A stretch of DNA of 64,000 nucleotides from Halisarca cf. caerulea (lineage: Eukaryota; Porifera; Demospongiae; Chondrillida; Halisarcidae): assembly GCA_963170055.1 (NCBI GenBank), contig CAUJGJ010000397.1, positions 2,606,001 through 2,670,000 on the forward strand. Direction: 5' to 3'. Position 1 is the stretch's first letter; each line of letters begins with the position of its first letter. The position numbers and the translations under genes are program-made. The notes beneath the pieces are model-generated. The model had not been told where the DNA came from. It saw only the letters and a program-made list of their open reading frames with translations, and searched no databases. Below, one piece after another: positions 55,634-64,000 of the stretch.

Positions 55634-55724
55634 GAATTGGCTAGTTACAGGTTAGTACTGCTTGTGTGGTGTAGAGGTTCTACCCTCTACACACAAGTAG
55701 TACTAACCTGTATCTAGCCAATTC
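55634..55724. repeat. Long near-perfect hairpin, about 43-bp arms
   Basis: GAATTGGCTAGTTACAGGTT at the left pairs with AACCTGTATCTAGCCAATTC at the right, with AGTACTGCTTGTGTGGTGTAG against CTACACACAAGTAGTACT between them and a loop of about 6 bases near 55678. Confidence 0.8.
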
Positions 55725-55740
55725 ATATCCAGGATGCTTC

Positions 55741-56506
55741 TACGGCAGGAATCAACAAAAGTTTACATTTCGTAGTACTAATACGCATCGTTTTACGCAG
55801 TGATTACCAAGCGTATTGCGGAAAAATTACTCTCTGTATTGCGTTGCGTATTACAGACCATTCAGGGCTGTGTAATTTTCTATTGCCAACGAGTCACACG
55901 AACTAATATTAGATGCGCGCATATTTTTTATTATGTTGAACAATGACAAAATGGCCGTAGCGGCGACCTTGGAAATATCGTTTGCTGAGTCTTTTTACTT
56001 TGTTTCAAAGTCATTGAGATCAAGGAAAATTGCAATCGATGTTGATTATGACTCTTCAGAAGACACTAAAGAAACCCATGGAGTAGACAGGTATTTTTGC
56101 TTGTTATCAGCTCGTAGCCTACCTACGTACGTAGCCATAAGCTTATATCTCCGAGATCGTTCCCATTTTGCTAAGGAGAACGCGTGGTTTAGTGTTTTGG
56201 TCACAAAAAGAGACCATTTTCGTCTTGATGCGTGACTTGTCGAACTAGTAAGTTGCGACATTGGCCAAGAAATTTGCACGTAGGTCGGCCAACGCCTGTT
56301 CAAAGACATACTAAAAACAAAACCAATGTTTTATGAGCACAGCAAGACTTCCTAAAGGCACAACAGAGCGAAGTTGCTACGTAATTATACTACGTACGTA
56401 ATTACGGTATTCTCTGTTATTACGCAGAGTAATTGCGCACAGTAGTACATACGTAATACACACGTATTATTGATCGTAATGTAAAATTTTTTGATCCCTA
56501 CCACAT
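55741..56506. mobile_element. MITE-group element, 766 bp
   Basis: Left TACGGCAGGAATCAACAAAA with TTTACATT, right (inverted) TGTGGTAGGGATCAAAAAAT with TTTACATT. The interior has ACGTAATTACG-type words at both ends. An open frame 55933-56235 (starting MLNNDKMAVAATLEISFAES) contains ACAAAATGGCCG near its start; its product is not recognised. Confidence 0.55.
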
Positions 56507-56702
56507 AGGCCCACCATTATTATGACACATCATAATATTTTAATATTGCACAAATGTAATTTTTGTTGAAACATTACAAGCTTGCTGCGGGTGTAATATT
56601 CAGCAACTATGGCCATCGTATGCCTAAAAATTACAGGTGTAATTGAGAAGTTATAGTCAACTTCATTATTTCTTGTATTGTACTTCCTTTGAGTAGGTGT
56701 GT

Positions 56703-56764
56703 AAAAGACGAGCACACAAAAGCATACAAGCAAACAGCTTGTATGCTTTGTGTGCTCGTCTTTT
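56703..56764 (+). ncRNA. 62-nt hairpin, possible small-RNA precursor
   Basis: Arms AAAAGACGAGCACACAAAAG then CATACAAGC, and GCTTGTATGC then TTTGTGTGCTCGTCTTTT, pair over 28 bp with one bulged A. The loop is AAACA. The shape fits a miRNA-like or siRNA-producing hairpin. Expression is unknown, and a small foldback repeat is the alternative. Confidence 0.35.
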
Positions 56765-57127
56765 GTGCAGGTGTGTTGTGTCATGTTTCACAGTTGTGTT
56801 AGTTTTTTTGTACACATACGTAATTCAATTTCTTACCTCACTTGAATTTGACATGATCATAGCATCTAATAGGTACTGTCATTGCTGATCCCTACCTTTC
56901 TTGGTGAACACTTCCTGACACTGAGCAATATCTGAATGTGGAAGTCTTTCAAAGCAGAGACTTTTGCAACACACTTTACCACCTAATAGTTGGATTCAAT
57001 GTTTATTTGATAATGTTGTTATAAGAAATTTATACAATGCTCAATGTCTCTACCAGGATTTTTGTACTTACATAATTTACCCCTATTTAACAATTGGTAA
57101 GGGAACTACGTAGGAGATTTTATGCAT

Positions 57128-57242
57128 ACAGTGAAACCTGTCTTGAAAACCATTTGTATTGAAAGACTACCTGTCTATAGAGACCACCGTGTACATATAT
57201 TGTTTTTACTTTCACCGGAAGTGTCCGGAACGTCAGGAACGA

Positions 57243-57283
<41 letters not shown>
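57128..57283 (+). mobile_element. MITE half copy and 5' part of an H element
   Basis: 57128-57190 resembles one end of the pogo-type MITE (CAGTGAAACCTGTCTTG). 57195-57283 is H-A sequence without the 5' hairpin (TATATTGTTTTTACTTTCACCGGAAGTGTCC..., (TA)n 57246-57283). The rest of this H element is at 63581-64000, on the other side of the inserted transposon. Confidence 0.65.
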
Positions 57284-57286
<3 letters not shown>

Positions 57287-57486
57287 GGATGTTGGACACG
57301 CGTCAGCAACCATGTGACCGGAAGTTTTCAGTTAAAATCTGTCAAAGAATGGCGGTCTCTTCGAGCATAGCGTAACGTCTGTGTGAGAATTGCGAGCAAA
57401 GTAGCGAATTCCATGATAGTGTTTGTATTTTTACCGTTGGACAGAAACATGAGTATAGACTCCCCAGTTTTCCGGCTTTTCAGGTA

Positions 57487-58248
57487 ATGTTACGAAGAAT
57501 AACCTTTTGTTATCGGGATCATGAAGACGCGACCATGTACACAGGCTTTGCTCGGGACTGTTTAGACTTAGAAGAACCTACTCCTTTTGCTATCAAGGTT
57601 TGTTCTGGATGTGAGAGTTCATTTTTCGTGGATGTAAAAGAGTTTGAACGTTCGTCCATCGATCTGGAACGCCCGTTACTCCAAGATAAAGTTTTCATTC
57701 TTTGGAAGTGGGAGTCTGATCTTGATAGACGTCAAGATTACACCATGGCAGATGTGTACAGCACCAGAGAATCTCCTAACAAGACTGATGATGACAATAA
57801 GGATGAAAAAAAATACAAAGAGCCTTCTGTAGACAACAGCTCACATGCACATGGCACCCATACTATAACATTCAAGTGTATGGGAACAACAAAGGATAAC
57901 CGATATCAGTTTACGTTGGCAGAAGCTTCACACAAACTGAACAATGGATCGTATGTTGCTGTACGGTTACGAGAAGAGCCGGATAACCCTAAAGACTCAA
58001 AGGCCATTGCATTTGATTGTCAACTTGATCATGGTGCAAAATGGGAGCGAATTGGCTATGTTGTTCGAGAAGCTTTGGATGGCGTACACAGTGCAATTCA
58101 GTCACAAGCAATATTGTCCGTGAAGTTTAAGTGGATTCGATTTATCACTCACTGGAGCAGGTCTTCTATGGGATGGTATTGTGGTATATCCATAACAAAG
58201 AGTGGGACTTGGTCAAGGGAAGTTGTATGCCACAAAAGTACTTTGTAA
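57487..58248 (+). CDS. HIRAN-like protein of the two-gene element, 253 aa
   Basis: Uninterrupted ORF. The ATG at 57487 is the first of the frame; an out-of-frame ATG at 57449 closes after 12 codons. The N-terminal 115 residues contain a possible CSGCESSFF motif (about 38-46) and an acidic/basic linker. Residues about 126-250 form a HIRAN-like domain: TITFKCMGTTKD, SYVAVRLREEPDNPKDSKAI, AKWERIGYVVREALDGVHSA, then FKWIRFITHW and GWYCGISITKSGTWSREV. HIRAN domains bind DNA 3' ends or unusual DNA structures in HLTF-like proteins; here a role in handling transposon ends is inferred. It starts about 200 bp from the left end and faces the transposase-like gene. No frame break is seen. Confidence 0.65.
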   Translation: MLRRITFCYRDHEDATMYTGFARDCLDLEEPTPFAIKVCSGCESSFFVDVKEFERSSIDLERPLLQDKVFILWKWESDLDRRQDYTMADVYSTRESPNKTDDDNKDEKKYKEPSVDNSSHAHGTHTITFKCMGTTKDNRYQFTLAEASHKLNNGSYVAVRLREEPDNPKDSKAIAFDCQLDHGAKWERIGYVVREALDGVHSAIQSQAILSVKFKWIRFITHWSRSSMGWYCGISITKSGTWSREVVCHKSTL

Positions 58249-58621
58249 AAGTATGCAAGTGGACTGCTTATTGAAGGACCTTCATCCAAAACATTATAAT
58301 CTAGATATTATACACAATGCAGTTGTGTTTTAAATTTGTGAATTATTAATTTAAACTAAAAATTACTGATTTAGTATTCCTATCACGGTATGATAATATA
58401 AAACTCTGGACCCCAGTCAATGATTTTTGGGTTACATGCTCATCTATATAAAACCTGCAGGACAGTGTATTGATTCCAGTTTAATTACAGCATACGTACA
58501 TGCAGTGATCGAAGGTATGCATGAATGAAATTAACTTAAAGATGTCACTGAACAATGTGCACTCATGATGGTAGTACATAAAAGTGACATGCATGCATGC
58601 ACGCATGACCATGAATGACTA
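58249..58621. other. Shared 3' intergenic region of the two convergent genes
   Basis: AT-rich, with several AATTATTAAT-type stretches and GCATGCATGC near 58590. No ORF. Confidence 0.4.
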
Positions 58622-59709
58622 ATTATGGGCATAGGAAGGTTCAGATTGTACAGTTAACATTGTTCCACCATCTCCAGCAGTTGGCACAGGAGGAAGCTCC
58701 ACAGGCAAATTATGAAATGAGGCCCGCACTGATAAAGTACCTCTTGCAGGCAGAGATACTCTGCGTTCTAAATTTCCTATGAGCTCTCTACGTGGTGCTC
58801 GTTTTTCTTTCTTCTTTGCAGCTGGTACCACATCAAATGCTGGAAGCTGGTCTTTATAAAATCGAGTGTGGGTTGAGGTGTGGTAATAAAATGGCAGGTC
58901 TGGATCCATTCTTTTAATGAATTCTTGACTCACTTTCCTCCAACCATAGTAAACCTTGGGAAATGTTAAAAGTGCATGTATAACAGTTAATATAATATAT
59001 TTTCAAAAAAGCAAGCAGGCAATTTTTGATTGCAATACCTGTTTCAATGTAAAGTCTTTCCCAACCGTGTCCCTTAATACACTATAAAAACACTCCACAT
59101 CATCAGTTGTGCTGGAGCGTGGATGTTCTGCTGGAAGACTTTGTGAATTTAGGTAGGTCCTCCGCCACTAACGAGTCTCAAGATTGGCTGCCATGGCAAT
59201 CAGAGTCTCTCTAGTGAATCCCCTCACATTGTCAAGTGGACTGCAAGCATATAAATATATAAATTGTTATATATGGAGATGCCATGCATATAATACCTCT
59301 ACAACATATACTATGCTATAAAATTCTTTACCGATTGACATCCATAAGACTGAAATCTGATCTTTCTTTGTCTTTGTAATCAGGCATGAGATCAATAACT
59401 ATGAAATCCAACAATTCATTGCAAAAAGTCTGTCTTTGCTCACTACTTAGTCCCCTCTCATCAATAGCTCTCCTCCAGTTTTGTATCTTTTTCAGATATA
59501 TGGCTTCGGCATTGTACTCCTTGTCTTCCATGAACTGAATAACCTTTTGGCTGAACAGACGCTCAACATCTTCAATTGACTGCTGTCATGCACCGGTCAG
59601 TGCATGGTAGGTGAGCTCAGTCTTAGGATCTTTGAGGGCCTCCACAAACCTCACTAGCCTGATATTGCTAACACAACCATGTCTCAGACTACCACCAATT
59701 CTCTATAAC

Positions 59710-60538
59710 ACAAATTATTAAGTTAAACATGAAACGACATATTATATAGAGCATAAATTAATTGCAAAAGGTATTCGCCACAGTGTTCAATGTACTTATA
59801 TAGCATGCATGTCATTGAGTCCTATTTGTTAATAATGATGCATATTATAAGGTGATGTAGGCATATTCAAGAATTATAAACATCATGAATATTACCTTGA
59901 ATACATGCCCTTCATCTTCAAGCTCACAAAATAGGTGTTCAGTCACTGGGTGCTTTTCAGGAACATGTAGATGACTCTTGAATGGGACACCCAGTGAATC
60001 CCAATGACATATCTGGTGTGTATACTCAAACTGTGCCAATATGGAATGTAGCATGTCAGCAATGTCCTCTGACTTTCCTTTACAAGTGGAAGAAAATAGA
60101 ATGTTGGTGTGAAATAAAAAGTCTTATTATATATAGGATGCATTTTGGCAATATATACGGATTTAATAGATATTGCCTAGCACTGAAATCAGTTTAATTG
60201 CATGATCATCCAATAAGTAAAATCTTACAGAATCATAATCATATATATATATATCACTAAATTGTTATGTAAATTTAAATATATACTATTAATTTATAAT
60301 AATGATTGCCCGGGATATATATATAGTATATTTATATCATTGAATAAATTAGCTGACTCTAGCTTATTGTAAAATATAATATTATATATACTAAATTAAA
60401 TAGTATGAGGTTGTATGTTTGTAATACTAAGTAAATTGTGTATATAATAATATACATGCACCATTATAATTATATGCATGATCTTAAAATATTCAATTTG
60501 GTGCATGCAACACAATGTGATGTGTCAGCTCGATTATG
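59710..60538. other. AT-rich introns of the transposase-like gene
   Basis: Apart from the exon at about 60085-59896, this holds AT-rich intron sequence without recognised elements. Confidence 0.4.
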
Positions 60539-60918
60539 TACCTGGATTCCATGTGTACTTTGGGCCAGTAGTAGGCAGAGTATTCACAATTCCAGTGAGC
60601 AACCTTCCCGCAGCCAGTTCTCAATGCTCCGTAGAATATCACCGGGAACACTAGGATTTGGAATGACAGCAGAAATAGCACCACCCACCGTACCTACATG
60701 ATTTGAATAGTCAAAGGAGTACATGCATTGGGTAGCGTTTTTCAGTAAACAGATATTTCAAATTGCAACTAACATTTTGGAGTGAGCATTCCAAGCATCC
60801 TCTTTTTCGACATCTTTGCATACACAGAGCGAGCCCTCATGCGGACTTCGAAAATGGACAGTGGTCTTGTGTTCCCTTTGGAACGTAAAGTATTCCATTC
60901 TCCATTTGTTACAAACCC

Positions 60919-60919
<1 letters not shown>

Positions 60920-60968
<49 letters not shown>
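60920..60968. repeat. (AT)n microsatellite in an intron
   Basis: About 24 AT units, directly upstream (on minus) of an acceptor. Confidence 0.9.
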
Positions 60969-60973
<5 letters not shown>

Positions 60974-62263
60974 TAATAAAAAGCTAGGAGCTATAGTATG
61001 TAATAATACTCAATGACATGCATATATACTATTAGCAATGATGCTACATGATAATTTTTATTGCTTGAATCATGCAGAATATATCATATATATTATGCAT
61101 GCATGTCACATATATTGCATGACGGACTGAGATAGTATACTATATATAAATCAATACAAACCTGCTACCTTCATCTTCCTTTCAGTCATTGCATCGATGA
61201 CCTTGTTTGATATTGCCCGCACTTCCGCATCCTTCAGAGATCGATATGCAAGGCACTGAACAGGTAAGGCATATGGCTTCTGATTGCTCTCCTCAGTGCT
61301 TATCACAATCACTAGTACATGAGTGGCAGCAACACGGGTAAATTTCCCTACCCTCCTCAAATACTTACACACAGAATCACTCAAGGAGGTTAGCTGCCTG
61401 GATAGATTGTCAGCCTGTGCATCATACCCAGGATCAATCAGTTTTGCTTCAATAATACTGCACTGTGATAAAAACTCCCTGCCTTTTTGATTTAGATCAT
61501 CAAGCTCCTTCACATCCCAAGCCAACAGCATCAGAATTTTCTCAGTAGATTTGCTTACTTCAACTTTCTCAGCATAATCCCTGTTGGTACTCATCAACTC
61601 TGATAAAGACAATTGCATGCATGGAATAGGCATGCAGTCACTCATAGGCAAAAGGGTGGGTATATGCATGGGCAATAAAAATAGTTCACATGCATGGCCC
61701 TGCATCATACATGCTTGTGGTATAATTATATGCAGTTAATTGATTGCATGCATACACTATATGCATGGCAATAATTATAACTCACTGTCAGACACAAACT
61801 GCACTTTTGCAGTGAGCTTGTGTTTCAACAACTCCATATCCTGTGTGATACTTGCTATGCCAGTCCTACCTTGGCCAACAATCTTTTTCACAAATTCAAG
61901 TTCATACTGGTAAGCTTTAAATTGCTGCTGCAAAGAGTTATCATTTAGGTCTACAGCCCCATTCCATTGTCCCCTGACAGATTCACTGAGCCCACTAACC
62001 AGGTCACAGCCATCTGCTTTGACCCACCACCAAGACTGGGGATGGACACGAGCAGCTTCATCCAAGACTGCAAACTAAAATTGGTATAATATTATATATA
62101 GAGCTAGTATATTAATTATGCATGCATGGTCAAAGTTGAAGTGTCAATAACTATTACCTGAATTTGACCATCAAGGGTAATGTAGGTGGAGGCAATATCT
62201 CATCTAAGAGTTCTCTCAGACAAAGCTGGAACATTCACAAATACCTGAAAGTTGAAGGGATCT

Positions 62264-62265
62264 TA

Positions 62266-62297
<32 letters not shown>

Positions 62298-62331
62298 GAT
62301 ATATATATAGATATATATATATATATATATA
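62264..62331. repeat. (AT)n microsatellite in an intron
   Basis: AT tract with two AGAT interruptions in the intron between exons 62371 and 62244. Confidence 0.9.
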
Positions 62332-63579
62332 TGCATATGATTTATCATTAAGGATTGCTTAAGTTTTCACCTTTGCAACATCTCTGTCATGTGAGAGCTT
62401 GGTGTCTGGCTGTGATGTGCTTGCTGTACTCCACATTGGCCCATGATGGAGTTTTGCCCACTTCTGTCCAAAATGGCAGTACATGGTTTGCTGCCACATA
62501 CGATAATCACTTGGGCATGGGGAACCTACAAATTTATATTATATTTATATATGTCTTGTCCTTAATAATAAAATATCTCCACGTGCCATACATACATGCA
62601 TTAACCTTGTTCATGTGCTCAGCAGAAAAAAGCCTGCTGCATATTCAAGGAGGCCCATTGGCATCCTATCAACAGGAAAGAAGCTCTCATTTGTATCTTT
62701 CTTTGATATACCAATACCTTTGGCCAAATTGTAGAGTACATTTGAGCGGTTTTTCTCCTTTAATGTTTGCATTGCAGAAGCTGACAACAGAATATAATCA
62801 TCTGGAACGATGAGACCCATGGATTTCTTGCACAATTCAGAAAACATCCTTGACAGACTCTCTAATGTGTTATTCGAGTCAGTCATCATGTGAAAATCAC
62901 TACTATCACATTGCACTTCTCCTTCACACATGATGGGTGATGACTGAGGGAAATTAGATTCAGGTGAATAGAAACAATATGCATCCTTAGGGCATGAGAA
63001 TTTTTTTTTGAGATAACCAACTACCTTACACCTACAAGCATCACCTATAAATTAAATAATGAACAGACTAAGTCAAAATATGTAATCATTATGATAGATT
63101 TAGTAAGAATATACACTCAATTCGTTTACCTGATCGCGAAGTTCCTGTAACACTACGAAGAAAACAAGCAGCCGAATTCCACTCTTGCTTATTACGGTGT
63201 GCTGGCCAGCTTTCCTGTTTTTTTAACTTGTGAAAATATTCCACTAGTGCCTTCAACTCGTCTACGCTCCAATTCGCGGCATGGACAGCACGTCCTTCCC
63301 CCACCGAGGCAAACGTCAATTGTCTTCGTGACGAACGTTGGACTGATGGGCTTTTATTCTCTTCGCCTGGCCTGGGACTTCTTCTGACTATCTTGATAGG
63401 TTTTCTGGGTGTCAGAAGTGTCGGAGTTCCCCTAGGACACTTATTGGTGCTTTGCAAGCTTTCGTCGGGAGAAGAAGCCGCCATCTGCAACTGTCTGGAA
63501 GCGGGTTGAATAGGGATTGAATTTGTCCCACTGTAATAAACATGTCACGTGACTCATTATGACGCGTGTCCATCTTCTT

Positions 63580-63580
<1 letters not shown>

Positions 63581-63615
<35 letters not shown>

Positions 63616-64000
63616 AACAACATGGCGGACTTTTAGGCGGTAGTTGAAGTCGTTGGTGTTATTCAGTGAATTTTGTGTCTTTGCTTCTGTTTTCGTCAAC
63701 GAAGAATCTTTGAGACCTAAAGATTAGGATTGAGAGTTAATCACGAAGATTCAACTCGCTACAAGAATTTCCGTGGGCCTTCAAGTTTTAGAGGTAGAGC
63801 GACTGGTTTAAAGTTGTTGTCTTCGTTTAAGAAGTTGTGGAAAGACTCGAAAACTGCCAAAAGCTGTTAAGCCGCCTCATTCAACAAGGAAGAGAACTTT
63901 GCATGCTGAATGCGAAGCATTTAGGACGGAAACGTTCTTGGAAGGATGATTTTACTGAGACATTGTACCTTACGCTACCGCAGAAGTCCATGGAAACGAA
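63581..64000 (+). mobile_element. Long H element, 3' part, continues past the window
   Basis: (AT)n to 63612, then GTCAACAACATGGCGGACTT TTAGGCGG and about 370 bp that match the long H elements at 8370-8760 and (inverted) 39700-40105: GTGTCTTTGC, CGAAGAATCTTTGAG, CCGTGGGCCTTCAAG, GGAAAGACTCGAAAACTG. It is the right half of the H element whose left half is at 57195-57283. Confidence 0.8.

Larger units (their letters stand above)
58622..63484 (-). pseudogene. Transposase-like gene of the two-gene element, about 11 exons, several stops
   Basis: Exons on minus include 63484-63130 (start ATGGCGGCTTC; SANT-like NWSVDELKALVEYFHKLKK), about 63047-62610 (Cys motif DACRC; GLLEYAAG then a 1-nt change in a T6 run), 62525-62371 (KWAKLHHGPMWS, SHDRDVAK), 62244-62158 (VFVNVPALSERTLR, TGA at 62200-62202), 62074-61786, about 61600-61160 (TRVAATHVLVIVIS, AISNKVIDAMTERKMK), about 60925-60775 (FVTNGEWNTLRSKG), about 60695-60540, about 60085-59896, about 59700-59332 (TGA at 59586-59588; SIEDVERLFSQKVIQFME), about 59243-59035 (TAG at 59168-59170; STTDDVECFYSVLRD) and the last to 58622 (DPDLPFYYHTSTHTRFYKDQ). 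The middle resembles an RNase H-like core, and TDDVE may supply the acidic end, somewhat as in P-element/THAP9-type enzymes. The family is common in sponge and cnidarian genomes but has no name I know. Stops show this copy is dead. Confidence 0.6.
57284..63580. mobile_element. Two-gene element with inverted repeats, inserted in (AT)n
   Basis: The ends CAGAGGATGTTGGACACGCG TCA (57283-57305) and, inverted from about 63580, AAGAAGAAGATGGACACGCG TCA match at 18 of 23 positions, 12 of them contiguous. Both abut (AT)n, and outside them lie the two halves of one H element. Inside are a HIRAN-like ORF on plus and an 11-exon transposase-like gene on minus, arranged tail to tail. Length about 6.3 kb. 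The target duplication cannot be read within (AT)n. I cannot assign a known superfamily. Confidence 0.6.

Overview
The window is eukaryotic and looks like invertebrate nuclear DNA. It is AT-rich, full of long (CA)n, (AT)n and (CT)n tracts, and has GT-AG introns and almost no intact host-type coding sequence. The recognisable genes are hAT, piggyBac, pogo/Tigger and PIF/Harbinger transposases, plus DUF6589-like, DUF7869-like and HIRAN-like proteins. I know these families as heavily amplified in sponges and cnidarians, so an early-branching metazoan, perhaps a demosponge, is the most likely source. That is an inference from family content only.

Layout. 1-6.9 kb: a non-coding repeat ending in a palindrome holds a hAT element (465-3230); a tandem copy of the same repeat end holds a piggyBac element (3673-6880) at TTAA. 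6.9-7.6 kb: two copies of a short family bounded by hairpins (called H elements here). 7.8-14.8 kb: a decayed Harbinger element, itself hit by a long H element and a retrotransposon fragment. 16.4-24.2 kb: a multi-exon DUF6589-like pseudogene whose intron holds an 845-bp inverted-repeat element and a Tigger element carrying an antisense HIRAN-like ORF. 24.6-34.8 kb: a second piggyBac split in two by about 8 kb that holds a foldback element, two minisatellites and a degenerate minus-strand gene with a SAP-like motif.

35-55.2 kb: a minus-strand DUF7869-like gene is spread over about 18 kb. Its introns hold a long H element, several related MITEs and a block with a fourfold 669-bp tandem array, a plus-strand paralogue of the SAP-like gene and a small CCCH zinc-finger gene. 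55-57 kb: a second H element of subfamily B and two striking hairpins. 57.3-63.6 kb: a two-gene element with inverted repeats (a HIRAN-like ORF facing an 11-exon transposase-like gene), inserted in the (AT)n core of another H element that continues off the right edge.

The order of insertion can often be read directly because the broken host sequences rejoin. The best candidates for undescribed biology are (1) the H elements, with no terminal inverted repeats, a different hairpin at each end whose GC cores change together between subfamilies, and a promoter-like module inside; (2) the two-gene HIRAN/transposase element; and (3) the SAP-motif gene family, one copy of which has its first exon and upstream region amplified four times. 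Frames, splice sites and repeat boundaries were worked out by eye; nothing was searched against a database.
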